Source: an uncultured Draconibacterium sp.
GTDB taxonomy: Bacteria; Bacteroidota; Bacteroidia; Bacteroidales; Prolixibacteraceae
NCBI RefSeq assembly: GCF_963674925.1
Contig: NZ_OY771647.1
Span: forward strand, 573,501-637,500
Length of the DNA stretch: 64,000 bases
Direction of reading: 5' to 3'
The translations under genes were made by a program, and so were the position numbers. Numbering within the stretch: position 1 is the first letter of the stretch; every line of letters starts with the position of its first letter. Of this stretch, positions 19,261-27,575 are shown in pieces. The notes under the pieces were generated by a model. It did not search any database and had not been told where the DNA came from. It saw nothing but the letters and a program-made list of their open reading frames with translations.

Positions 19261-20583
19261 ATGAACAACGAATTTATCGTTAGTCGGTTGGGCAAATGTT
19301 CAGTAAAATCGCCCCTGAAGTTATCGAATACTGAAGGCGACGGTATGTTGGATTTTGTAAAAGATGACGAGCGAATTCTTTACGATAATTCGCTGGTTAA
19401 AATAAAAGAGCAATTAGCGCAGGGGAAAGAGCCTTTCTCGTTTGAAGGTGCGGGGCCGAAAGAATTTTTGTATTTCGAACCAGCCAAAACGCGCGTTGCA
19501 ATTGTTACTTGTGGTGGTTTATGTCCCGGCCTGAATAATGTAATCCGTGGTATTGTAAATAACCTTTGGGAACGATACGGCGTAAAGAAAATTTACGGTA
19601 TCAAATATGGCTACTCCGGTTTTATTCCCGAGTACAATTTCCCCTATATCGAGCTCGATCCGGATGTGGTTGATGATATCCACAAGGCGGGTGGCACCAT
19701 GTTAGGATCGTCGCGAGGAGTGCAACCGGTTGAAACAATTGTAGATACACTCGAGCGCCTGAATATCAATATACTTTTTACCATTGGTGGCGATGGTACC
19801 CAGCGCGGAGCACATGCCATTGCTGAAGAAATTAAAAAACGCGATCTGAAGATTTCAATTGCCGGAATCCCGAAAACGATTGATAACGACATTAATATGA
19901 TTGAGCGCTCTTTTGGTTTCGAAACCGCTTTTTCAATTGCCATGACCGTAATTCAGAATGCGCACTACGAAGCAAAAGGAGCATACAATGGCATTGCAGT
20001 TATAAAACTTATGGGACGCGATTCGGGATTTATTGCAGCCAACGCCGCATTGGCATGCCCCGATGTAAATTTTGTTCTGATTCCGGAAATGAATTTCGAC
20101 CTGGATGGAGAAAAGGGCTTTCTTACTGTTCTGAAAAAAAGACTTGAGGAAAAGCAACATGCAGTTATTGTAGTCGCTGAAGGTGCCGGTCAGTTCTTTT
20201 TCGGAAGAGACAACAAAAACACAGTGGATAATAAAGTTTACGAAGATATTGGCTTGTACATTCGCGATAAAATCGGGGAGGAATTAAAAGCTTCGAACAT
20301 TCCATTTTCATTAAAATACATTGATCCGAGTTATATTTTGCGCAGTACGCCGGCCAATGCGAACGACAGCAAATTTTGTTTTCAGCTGGCACAAAATGCA
20401 GTGCATGCCGCCATGGCCGGAAGAACTGATTTTGTAGTCGGTTACTGGCAGGGAGCTTTCACAGTGCTACCTATACCGCTGGCAACGAAGGAGCGCAAAA
20501 AAGTGAACCTTGAAGGAAACTTGTGGGGAAGTGTTGTGGAAGCTACCGGACAACCTGTTTGTATGCACAACAACTGCCCCTGA
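19261..20583 (+). CDS. pfkA: ATP-dependent 6-phosphofructokinase (plant/protist-like class)
   Basis: 440 residues, longer than the 320-residue E. coli type because of an N-terminal extension of about 75 residues. Core motifs: VTCGGLCPGLNNVIRG (ATP phosphate loop), TIGGDGTQRGA (GGDG rather than the GGDD of PPi-dependent enzymes), PKTIDNDI (catalytic Asp region; Lys in place of the Gly of classical ATP-PFKs), LMGRDSGFIAANAALA and PEMNFDL. The GGDG/PKTIDND combination is that of the plant and trypanosomatid ATP-PFK group, so ATP as donor is likely but should be tested. Its stop abuts the stop of the convergent MazG-like copy 2. Confidence 0.9.
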   Translation: MNNEFIVSRLGKCSVKSPLKLSNTEGDGMLDFVKDDERILYDNSLVKIKEQLAQGKEPFSFEGAGPKEFLYFEPAKTRVAIVTCGGLCPGLNNVIRGIVNNLWERYGVKKIYGIKYGYSGFIPEYNFPYIELDPDVVDDIHKAGGTMLGSSRGVQPVETIVDTLERLNINILFTIGGDGTQRGAHAIAEEIKKRDLKISIAGIPKTIDNDINMIERSFGFETAFSIAMTVIQNAHYEAKGAYNGIAVIKLMGRDSGFIAANAALACPDVNFVLIPEMNFDLDGEKGFLTVLKKRLEEKQHAVIVVAEGAGQFFFGRDNKNTVDNKVYEDIGLYIRDKIGEELKASNIPFSLKYIDPSYILRSTPANANDSKFCFQLAQNAVHAAMAGRTDFVVGYWQGAFTVLPIPLATKERKKVNLEGNLWGSVVEATGQPVCMHNNCP

Positions 20584-20922
20584 TTATTTTATGTTCTGAT
20601 TAAGCGGAACCCATTTTCGCTGTTTGTTCTTTTCTTCCTTGCCGCGAAATGCTTCTTCCAGATCGATTCCTTGTCGGTTGGCAATGGCGCACAGATAGAT
20701 AAAAATGTCTGCCAGCTCATCAGCAATTTCGGAGAAGTCGGAATTTGAATCTACGAGCAATCCTTCTGATTTTCTGACAGCTTTAAACAGCTCTCCAACC
20801 TCCTCGCCCAGCAGCAGACACTTATCGATTGTTGTTTGCGAAGCAAAGCCCCACTCCTGTTCCAATGCCTTAACATATTCCTGAAATTCTGCGAGTTGTG
20901 GTTGATCTTTTAAATTGGGCAT
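20584..20922 (-). CDS. MazG-like nucleotide pyrophosphohydrolase, copy 2
   Basis: 112 residues from the ATG at 20922 (MPNLKDQPQL), chosen because it aligns with the start of copy 1 and lies 5 nt after the SDR stop; the longer frame overlaps the SDR gene. The same LLLGEEVGELFKAVRK and EIADELADIFIYLCAIANRQGI metal-binding segments are present, followed by a longer tail (KQRKWVPLNQNIK). Likely house-cleaning of nucleotides. Together with copy 1 it brackets pfkA, which suggests a local duplication. Confidence 0.9.
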   Translation of the reverse strand: MPNLKDQPQLAEFQEYVKALEQEWGFASQTTIDKCLLLGEEVGELFKAVRKSEGLLVDSNSDFSEIADELADIFIYLCAIANRQGIDLEEAFRGKEEKNKQRKWVPLNQNIK

Positions 20923-20927
20923 ACCTT

Positions 20928-21629
20928 TTAACTTATACTGTTTGGTGATTCTAAAATTACTTCTTTTACACATGCTCCGGGCGAAAGTTGCAGCAACCAT
21001 TCGATGGTCTTAAAAAGATCGTTCGGCTGAATCATTTGGTCACTCTCCAAAGGCGTTCCGGCATCAACAGCCATTTCGGTATTTACCCAGCCCGGGCACA
21101 AAGCGGTTACTTTTATTCCCAGCGGATTCAACTCACGGTAAAGCGACTCGCTTAATCCAACCATCCCAAATTTAGATGCGCTGTACGCTCCTCCACCGGA
21201 AAAACCAACTTTCCCCGCTCGCGATGCTACATTAAAAATGTATCCTGATTTTTGAGCTTTCATTACTGGAACAACTTCTTTTAAAATTGAATACTGAGCA
21301 GTTAGATTGGTCTCAAGCATTCTTTCAAACTCATCTTCTGCAATATCCACAGATCCGCTAAAATGAATGCCGGCATTGTTAACCAAAATATCAATACTTC
21401 CATTTTCCGAAACAATTTTTGCAACGGCTTCTTTTACGGCTGGTTTATCGGTAATATCAAGCTGCAATACTTTTGCATTATTCCCAATCTTTTTCGCTAC
21501 CTGCTCAAGATTTTGTTTGTTTCGCCCCACCAGAACGGTTTGGTAGCCCAGCTGCGCCAGTCCTGTGGCAATAGCTTCTCCAATTCCTTTTCCCGCTCCT
21601 GTAACAACAGCAGTTTTTTGTTCACTCAT
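20928..21629 (-). CDS. Short-chain dehydrogenase/reductase
   Basis: 233 residues, classical SDR. TGAGKGIG at residues 11-18 (cofactor glycine motif), NNAGIHFSG near 86, catalytic Ser in FNVASRAGKVG near 139 and YSASK (Tyr/Lys) near 152. After CPGWVNTEMA the C-terminus is short. RN at the end of the second strand (VLVGRNKQNL) suggests preference for NADPH. Resembles FabG-like or 3-oxoacyl reductases, but the substrate is not predictable. Upstream partner of MazG-like copy 2 with a 5-nt gap. Confidence 0.88.
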   Translation of the reverse strand: MSEQKTAVVTGAGKGIGEAIATGLAQLGYQTVLVGRNKQNLEQVAKKIGNNAKVLQLDITDKPAVKEAVAKIVSENGSIDILVNNAGIHFSGSVDIAEDEFERMLETNLTAQYSILKEVVPVMKAQKSGYIFNVASRAGKVGFSGGGAYSASKFGMVGLSESLYRELNPLGIKVTALCPGWVNTEMAVDAGTPLESDQMIQPNDLFKTIEWLLQLSPGACVKEVILESPNSIS

Positions 21630-21743
21630 ATTTTGAATTTGAGTCCTAAAGATAAAAAGAGGAATCCTGAAAAAACAGCTATTTGTGGATTTTAATCGAC
21701 CGATCTGCGGTAATCATTTTCGCTCAGTGTCATCAGCGTTCTA

Positions 21744-22436
21744 TCAGGAATTAACTTCCAGCAGAAATCCACTGCCATGAATATTCTTTATTTCGATATT
21801 CGGATCGTCTTTTAAATATTTACGCAGTTTGGTAATAAAAACATCCATGCTTCGTGCGGTAAAATAACCATCTTCGCCCCAAATTTTGCGAAGTGCCGTT
21901 TCGCGGCTGAGCAGTTCGTTTTTATTTTGGCAGAGTAATTTCAGCAAATCGGCTTCTTTTGGCGATAACTTTTGTTTTTCACCTTCGCGGGAGATCGAAC
22001 GTAACTTTGAATCAAATTTATACGAACCGATGGAAAAAAGAAATTCATCACTGACCGGTTGCGTTGACTGCCGTTTTATAATCGCCTGAATTTTACACAA
22101 CAATACTTCCGTGTCAAACGGTTTGGTGATATAATCATCGGCTCCCACGTTGTAACCTTTCAGAATATCTTCTTTTAAGGTTTTTGCGGTTAGAAAAACC
22201 ATTGGGATTTCCTGATCAAGTTTACGTATTTCTTTGCCAATGGTAAACCCGTCAACATTGGGCAACATCACATCCAATATACAGATTTGAAACGATCCGG
22301 CGTTGAATTTATCCACCGCATATTTTCCGTCGTCAACCCAGGTAACTTCATAATCGTTCAACTCGAGGTACGATTTTAATACCGCCCCAAAACTAAGGTC
22401 GTCTTCTACCAGAAATATGTGTTGCTTTATTGTCAT
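21744..22436 (-). CDS. OmpR/PhoB-family response regulator
   Basis: 230 residues. Receiver domain with acidic residues EDD (11-13), Asp55 in ICILDVMLPNVDG, Thr in FLTAK and Lys in YITKPFD. A winged-helix DNA-binding domain follows from about residue 130 (LSPKEADLLKLLCQNKNELLSRETALRKIWG, MDVFITKLRKYLKDDPNIEIKNIHGSGFLLEV). It is downstream of its sensor kinase on the minus strand, separated by 84 nt that hold a palindromic repeat. Four phased TTAAC boxes at 24315-24351 are a good candidate for its binding site. Confidence 0.95.
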   Translation of the reverse strand: MTIKQHIFLVEDDLSFGAVLKSYLELNDYEVTWVDDGKYAVDKFNAGSFQICILDVMLPNVDGFTIGKEIRKLDQEIPMVFLTAKTLKEDILKGYNVGADDYITKPFDTEVLLCKIQAIIKRQSTQPVSDEFLFSIGSYKFDSKLRSISREGEKQKLSPKEADLLKLLCQNKNELLSRETALRKIWGEDGYFTARSMDVFITKLRKYLKDDPNIEIKNIHGSGFLLEVNS

Positions 22437-22446
22437 TCTTTATTAT

Positions 22447-22511
22447 TGTCATTTCGAACGCAGTGAGAAAACTGTAACAGATTTCTCAGTCGTACCTTCT
22501 TCGAAATGACA
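22447..22511. repeat. REP-like imperfect palindrome, copy 1
   Basis: Perfect 12-bp outer arms TGTCATTTCGAA (22447-22458) and TTCGAAATGACA (22500-22511), with inner partial complementarity GAGAAA...TTTCTC around CTGTAACAG. It lies inside a kinase-regulator transcript. A diverged relative is at 60599-60686. Such elements are common in Bacteroidota intergenic DNA; function unknown, perhaps RNA processing or a non-autonomous mobile element. Confidence 0.8.
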
Positions 22512-22520
22512 GCTTTATTG

Positions 22521-24275
22521 TTATTCCCTCACAAAAGGTAAAAATACATCAAATTTGCTTCCCTTGCCGGGTTCGCTGCTCACGGAAATGGTTCCGCGAT
22601 TCGCTTCCAACACAGCTTTTACATAACTTAATCCCAGCCCAAATCCTTTTACGTTGTGAATATTACCACTGGTTTGGCGGTAAAATCGCTCAAATATTTT
22701 TGCCTGAACCGCCTTGTTCATTCCAATTCCTTTATCTGCTACCGAAACCACCACTCCTTTTTGCTGGTTGATTGTTGACACCGTAATCTCGGGTGTATCG
22801 CCGGAATATTTATTGGCATTGTCGATCAGGTTATACACCACATTCGTACAATGAATCCGATCAGTGGTCACCATTGAATTAATGGCTTTTAAATCCAGTT
22901 CAATCTTTCCACCGCGTTTTTCAACCTGCAATTTAATTCCCTGAACGGCATCGCTGATCAGGTCGTGCACATCAATGGTTTCCCAGTGAAATTCAAAGTC
23001 TTTTTTATCCAATCTTGCGATGGTGAGAATATCCTCCACCTGCCTGTTCATGCGGGTATTTTCTTTTTTAATCATGCCCGCAAAATATCTGATGCGCTCC
23101 GGATCACCGAGCACTTTCTGATTAGTGATGGAATCAGTCGCCACCGAAATTGTTGCGATTGGCGTTTTAAACTCATGTGTCATGTTATTGATGAAGTCCG
23201 ATTTCATCTCGGAGATTTTCTTTTGCCGTATAATGTAAAAAATACTGAGCGCAAAAGTCATTAAAATGATCAGCGAGAATAAAAAGGAAGCTATCAGCAG
23301 CCAGTTAAGCGAGCGATAAATAAAACTGTCGCGGCCGGGAAATACAACAGCAAGTTTTATGTCTTTCTGAAAAATATCGTTGGGATAAAGTTGGGCCTGA
23401 AAAACAGTGTTGGCTACTTCTATTGAGTCAGTTACCGGCTTCGGGAAACTCAACTCATCGCCCCGAAAAATTCCGTATTCAAAGTCGAGCGGGATATTGT
23501 TTTCGTCAAGCTCCTTTTTAAGCACATCGTAAATCAGGTTTTCATCCAACTTGCGTACGTCCCAGGTGGCAACTTCGGTAACCACTTTGTTTGCCATTCT
23601 TTTCAAGCTGGTGGCTTTTAGTTTCACACGTTTTGAGATATTGGGAGCCAAAATTTGAAAAGTATCCAGATCAGTAAGCAGCGAGTCGATCTTTACGGTA
23701 CTAATGGTATAAAGCGAGTCGGCACTTCTTATTATCGTGTCGCTTTGTACAAATACTATACTTCCCGGTTCAGGATTATCACCCGCAATTACAACGTGGT
23801 TTGAACCGGTTCCGGATGAACTCAAATTGTAAGTGTATGTTTGCACCTTTCGGCTGTCGGAATCATTATCGATGTGAATTTCAATGCGGGCTTCCTGGTT
23901 ATCGGGCGCTAATTTGCGAATTATCTTTACCGGGTTACGGGTAGAATCGATACTTTTTCGCAGCACGTGTGTCTGATTGGGCGACACATTCCATGAAAAC
24001 TCCGCATCCGAATCGGTATCAAATTTAACGTCGAAATCAAAATCCTGAAGCAGATCGGCTGAATCACCGGCAAACACCATTTCGTTTACCACACCAAGGT
24101 TATGCAGGTCTTCCAAACGACTTACCGTTTGCTGCAGCGCCTGGTTAACCCCACGTTCGAACATTTCGTTTTTTACCTTTATGGCGTTATTCATCCACAC
24201 CAGCTGAACGGCAATAATCCCCAAAATGGAGATGCCCATCAAAATGATCAATCCGGTAAAAAGCTTTTTGTTCAT
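22521..24275 (-). CDS. Sensor histidine kinase with acidic periplasmic domain
   Basis: 584 residues. TM1 at about 5-27 and TM2 at about 325-348 bracket a 300-residue periplasmic sensor that contains a short acidic-aromatic stretch (DFDFDVKFDTDSDAEF, about 78-93). The cytoplasmic part has HisKA with MTHEFKTP (His367) and HATPase_c with NLIDNANKYS, DKGIGM and GFGLGLSYV. Orthodox kinase; partner is the OmpR-type regulator immediately downstream. It is transcribed divergently from a secreted protein gene (24457) that has a similar acidic DFDFDMDFD stretch, suggesting the secreted protein may be its ligand or a feedback modulator (inference). Confidence 0.93.
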   Translation of the reverse strand: MNKKLFTGLIILMGISILGIIAVQLVWMNNAIKVKNEMFERGVNQALQQTVSRLEDLHNLGVVNEMVFAGDSADLLQDFDFDVKFDTDSDAEFSWNVSPNQTHVLRKSIDSTRNPVKIIRKLAPDNQEARIEIHIDNDSDSRKVQTYTYNLSSSGTGSNHVVIAGDNPEPGSIVFVQSDTIIRSADSLYTISTVKIDSLLTDLDTFQILAPNISKRVKLKATSLKRMANKVVTEVATWDVRKLDENLIYDVLKKELDENNIPLDFEYGIFRGDELSFPKPVTDSIEVANTVFQAQLYPNDIFQKDIKLAVVFPGRDSFIYRSLNWLLIASFLFSLIILMTFALSIFYIIRQKKISEMKSDFINNMTHEFKTPIATISVATDSITNQKVLGDPERIRYFAGMIKKENTRMNRQVEDILTIARLDKKDFEFHWETIDVHDLISDAVQGIKLQVEKRGGKIELDLKAINSMVTTDRIHCTNVVYNLIDNANKYSGDTPEITVSTINQQKGVVVSVADKGIGMNKAVQAKIFERFYRQTSGNIHNVKGFGLGLSYVKAVLEANRGTISVSSEPGKGSKFDVFLPFVRE

Positions 24276-24314
24276 GCTTCAAATATAGGCAAAACCACTT
24301 GCCAAATATAGATT

Positions 24315-24351
24315 TTAACTTTTCCTTAACAGATTTTAACCGGCCTTTAAC
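24315..24351 (+). promoter_or_regulatory. Four helically phased TTAAC boxes, candidate OmpR/PhoB-type operator
   Basis: TTAAC occurs at 24315, 24326, 24336 and 24347, that is at spacings of 11, 10 and 11 bases, each preceded by T or C. PhoB/OmpR-type regulators bind tandem direct repeats of about this period. The array ends about 24 nt upstream of a -7 box and lies between the kinase gene and 24457, next to the OmpR-family regulator. Confidence 0.65.
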
Positions 24352-24374
24352 GGACTGTCTGACAAGCTTCAATG

Positions 24375-24383
24375 TATATTTGT
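24375..24383 (+). promoter_or_regulatory. Predicted -7 promoter element for the secreted acidic protein
   Basis: TATATTTGT matches TAnnTTTG exactly, 74 nt before the ATG at 24457. The TTAAC array ends 23 nt upstream of it, where an activator would touch RNA polymerase. Confidence 0.5.
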
Positions 24384-24456
24384 TTCGGGAATCAGAAATT
24401 GATTTCAATTAAAAGATTTAAACGAAAGACAAAATAATTTTTAATAAAAAAACGAC

Positions 24457-25362
24457 ATGAAAGAAGTACTATCTCTTACAGGAATTTTAGCCCTTGCCTT
24501 ATTTTTATCATCTGCCATTTCGATTAACGAAGCGCCGCAGGATCCTCCAAAAACTAAAAAGGAGAAGAAGCACATTAAAATGGTGAAGATTGGAGATGAT
24601 GGCAAAAAAATGGAAATCGACACTGTTATTGCTGCCGACCAGGTTTTTGTGTGGAATGGCGATACAATTGGCGGCGACAAAGAGTTAAAATGGATATCGG
24701 AAGAGGATTTTGATTTTGATATGGACTTTGACGTTAATGTGGAAAGCGACGAAAACGGAAATGTATTTATCCTGAAGGGGAAAGGTGCCTCAGAGCCAAT
24801 GATCTATGAATTTAAAACCGACGATGGCGACTCGGCAAAACATATAATGATGAAAGTTATTTCGGATGATGAGTCTTCTGATATTATGAAGTGGCACAGC
24901 AAAAATGGTAACGACATGTTTTTTGGAGCGCCGGGTTCAGCCAGTCCGAAAGTTATTCGCATTGACAAACAAAAAAGTGGAAATGTAATCGACCTTAGCG
25001 ATCCGGGTATTATTTCGTACGATAGGAAAGAGTTGAAAGACGGAAAAGAAAAGATCGTGATTGTGCGCGAAAAGCCAAGCGAAGAAGATATGAAGATGCA
25101 CGAAGAAATTATTATGCACAACAGTAGCGCAGCACCAATGATCATTCACGAAGGAATGCCGAATATGACCAAAAGAATTAAAGTAATTGCCGGCGATGAT
25201 GGCCACGTTGAGATTCTGGAGGATGGCAAATCCTGGACCGTTGAAGAAAGCGATGAAGACACGCAGGTAATTGAAAAAGACGGTAAAAAGATCATCATCA
25301 AGAAAACAAAAAAAGATGGTGAAATGAAAGTTGATGTGGAGGTAGAAGAGGAAGAAAACTAA
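24457..25362 (+). CDS. Secreted acidic protein of unknown function
   Basis: 301 residues with a hydrophobic N-terminus (LTGILALALFLSSAIS) that looks like a signal peptide. The mature protein is extremely charged: repeated short beta-like units with Asp/Glu-Lys alternation, e.g. KIGDDGKKMEIDTV, EEDFDFDMDFDVNVESDENGN, IEKDGKKIIIKKTKKDGE, ending in VDVEVEEEEN. No known domain recognised. Divergent from a kinase-regulator pair and preceded by phased repeats, so probably controlled by that pair; by analogy with CpxP it may feed back on the sensor, but that is only a hypothesis. A terminator follows. Confidence 0.75.
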   Translation: MKEVLSLTGILALALFLSSAISINEAPQDPPKTKKEKKHIKMVKIGDDGKKMEIDTVIAADQVFVWNGDTIGGDKELKWISEEDFDFDMDFDVNVESDENGNVFILKGKGASEPMIYEFKTDDGDSAKHIMMKVISDDESSDIMKWHSKNGNDMFFGAPGSASPKVIRIDKQKSGNVIDLSDPGIISYDRKELKDGKEKIVIVREKPSEEDMKMHEEIIMHNSSAAPMIIHEGMPNMTKRIKVIAGDDGHVEILEDGKSWTVEESDEDTQVIEKDGKKIIIKKTKKDGEMKVDVEVEEEEN

Positions 25363-25385
25363 TTGGATAAAATTTCAGAAACGAT

Positions 25386-25424
25386 AAAGCCAGTGCAATT
25401 CGATGTACTGGCTTTGTTATTTTT
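25386..25424 (+). terminator. Rho-independent terminator after the secreted acidic protein
   Basis: A 12-bp stem with outer arms AAAGCCAGT and ACTGGCTTT, extended inward by GCA/TGT, followed by GTTATTTTT. It starts 23 nt after the stop. Confidence 0.8.
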
Positions 25425-25443
25425 AAGCAAGAAAACTTCAAAT

Positions 25444-25471
25444 AAAAAAGCGGCGCTCGCAAGAGTGCCGC
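25444..25471 (-). terminator. Rho-independent terminator of the mtnA-mtnP operon
   Basis: A 9-bp GC-rich stem (GCGGCGCTC / GAGTGCCGC on the plus strand) closed by a GCAA tetraloop there, with six A on the plus strand that give a T tract on the minus strand. It lies about 150 nt beyond the mtnP stop. Confidence 0.8.
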
Positions 25472-25620
25472 CGGAAACTGAATAGCCAAACAATCAAGGT
25501 TGGCTGAATTATTTAGTACTAACTGAACGGTTATAAATACTGCGTTTCATGGCATTGAAGCAGTTGTATTGTGATTTACAAATGCTGTGCCAAAAATGCG
25601 ATTCAACCCTTCAATCTACA

Positions 25621-26373
25621 CTATTTTTGTAGCGATACTATAGTATTTTGCAAAAGCGCAATTACATGCTTAACGTTCTCGTTAAATACTTTCAGCACCT
25701 CTTCCCAGGTAACGGGCGCCTCATCCACATTCCAGCAATCGTAGTCGGTACTTAATGCCACTGCCGCATACGGAATTTCCAATTCATTGGCCAGGGCACA
25801 CTCGGGTGCAGTCGACATATTTATAACATCGGCACCCCACAAACGAAACATATTCGACTCGGCACGCGTCGAAAAGCGCGGTCCTTCAATTGTTATTACC
25901 GTTCCGCATTTATGAAATCCAAGATCCAAAGCTTCGGCATTTTCAATCAAAGCATGGCGTAGCTTCCAGTTAAACGGATCCGACATTGCCGGGTGGTTTA
26001 GCTTCCCGTCTTCAAATTCTTCAACAAAGCTGTTTTTCCGGAAACGCGTAAAATCAATAAACTGATCGAGCATTACAATGTCACCGCGTCTAATCTCCAT
26101 ACGAAGACTTCCGCAGGCGGTGGTAGCTAAAATGTGTGTACACCCCAACTCTTTTATAGCCCAAATATTAGCCCGGTTATTCACTGCCGAGGGCGGAATA
26201 GAATGATCGCGGCCATGCCTCGACAAAATAGCCACTTCTACGCCACCAATCTTGCCGCATTTAAACGACGACGAAGGCGCACCATAAGGCGTTTCAACAT
26301 TTACTTCAGTTACTTCTTTCAGAATGGCAGGATCTTCCAGTCCGGAACCTCCTATTATTGCAATTTTTTTCAT
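25621..26373 (-). CDS. mtnP: S-methyl-5'-thioadenosine phosphorylase
   Basis: 250 residues, PNP/MTAP family 2. Phosphorolysis of 5'-methylthioadenosine (from polyamine or other SAM-using reactions) to adenine and 5-methylthioribose-1-phosphate. Motifs: IIGGSGL at the N-terminus (phosphate site), RHGRDHSIPPSAVNNRANIWA, ATTACGSLR, EGPRFSTRAESNMFR and NMSTAPECALA, where the substrate pocket lies; DYDCW near the end. The active-site region matches MTA rather than guanosine/inosine phosphorylases. Second in a two-gene operon, 3 nt after mtnA. No mtnB, C or D homologue is present locally. Confidence 0.92.
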   Translation of the reverse strand: MKKIAIIGGSGLEDPAILKEVTEVNVETPYGAPSSSFKCGKIGGVEVAILSRHGRDHSIPPSAVNNRANIWAIKELGCTHILATTACGSLRMEIRRGDIVMLDQFIDFTRFRKNSFVEEFEDGKLNHPAMSDPFNWKLRHALIENAEALDLGFHKCGTVITIEGPRFSTRAESNMFRLWGADVINMSTAPECALANELEIPYAAVALSTDYDCWNVDEAPVTWEEVLKVFNENVKHVIALLQNTIVSLQK

Positions 26374-26376
26374 TTT

Positions 26377-27483
26377 CTATCTGTTTATTTTCTCGGGATA
26401 TAATCTTAAAATACTTTCTTTATCTGCTTTACAAATACCACGTTCCGATATTAAGCCAGTTACCAGGCGCGCCGGAGTTACATCGAAACCATAATTGGCA
26501 ACCGAACTTTTTTCAGGAATCAAACGCACCGACTTTATCTGCTCATCATGCCAGCCTTCAATCTCCGCCACCTCATCGCCCGCACGTTGTTCGATGGGAA
26601 TTTCCTTCACTCCGTCATTCATATCCCAATCGAAGGTACTCGACGGCAAAGCCACATAAAAAGGCACCTTATTGTCGTGAGCAGCCAGCGCTTTCAAATA
26701 CGTCCCTATTTTATTGGCCACATCGCCGGTAACGGTGGTTCGGTCGCTGCCAACAATTACCATATCAACCATTTGGTGTTGCATTAAATGGCCACCTGCA
26801 TTGTCGGGAATAACGGTGTGCGGCACTCCTTGTTCGCCCAGTTCGTAAGCTGTTAATCGTGCTCCCTGGTTTCGAGGGCGTGTTTCGTCGACCCAAACAT
26901 GCACAGGAATTCCTTTTAAATGCGCTTTATAAATGGGAGCAGTCGCCGTTCCCCAATCAATACAGGCCAACCAGCCGGCATTACAGTGGGTTAAAATATT
27001 CACAGCACTTCCCTTCTTTTTATAAATTTCCTCTATAATTTCCAGCCCGTACTCCCCTATTTTATCGCCAAATTCTATTTCCTGCTGTTTTAATTCGCCG
27101 GCTTTTGCCAGAACCTTTTCAATCAATTCGGATTCATCCTTATTCGCCAGAATAAAGGCCAGCATTTCATCAACCGCAAACGCCAGATTTACCGCCGTTG
27201 GGCGCGATGATTTTAAATACTCAGCTACCCGTATTAAGTCTTCTTCCCAATTTCCATTTTTTAGTTGAAGAACTGCCAGGTACATGCCATAAGCCGCGGC
27301 TACCCCGATTAACGGCGCACCACGAACCACCATTTCTCTAATGGCAAAAAAAGCATCGTGGGCTGAACGCATGGCAAAAGTTTCGAAGACAAACGGCAAT
27401 TTTCGCTGATCGATCACCTGAATAATTGTTGGGTCGTCGGCGTCAACCCAAATAGTATGATAATGTTTTCCCTGAATTTGCAT
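26377..27483 (-). CDS. mtnA: Methylthioribose-1-phosphate isomerase
   Basis: 368 residues, eIF-2B alpha/beta/delta-like family. Converts 5-methylthioribose-1-phosphate to methylthioribulose-1-phosphate, the step after MtnP. Signatures: RGAPLIGVAAAYGM near residue 50, SRPTAVNLAFAVDEM, the catalytic Cys in ILTHCNAGWLACIDWGTA and catalytic Asp in IVGSDRTTVTGDVANKIGTY, then PFYVALPSSTFDW. First gene of the operon; the start is 92 nt from a divergent HAD gene. The downstream pathway (classical salvage or DHAP shunt) cannot be seen here. Confidence 0.93.
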   Translation of the reverse strand: MQIQGKHYHTIWVDADDPTIIQVIDQRKLPFVFETFAMRSAHDAFFAIREMVVRGAPLIGVAAAYGMYLAVLQLKNGNWEEDLIRVAEYLKSSRPTAVNLAFAVDEMLAFILANKDESELIEKVLAKAGELKQQEIEFGDKIGEYGLEIIEEIYKKKGSAVNILTHCNAGWLACIDWGTATAPIYKAHLKGIPVHVWVDETRPRNQGARLTAYELGEQGVPHTVIPDNAGGHLMQHQMVDMVIVGSDRTTVTGDVANKIGTYLKALAAHDNKVPFYVALPSSTFDWDMNDGVKEIPIEQRAGDEVAEIEGWHDEQIKSVRLIPEKSSVANYGFDVTPARLVTGLISERGICKADKESILRLYPEKINR

Positions 27484-27575
27484 TACTGATAAACTTCCTG
27501 TAGTTTCTAAAGTTTAATATGAAGTTAAAAAAGATTTTCCCTAAATGCTTACTTTCGTGAAATAAATTTAGAGAA

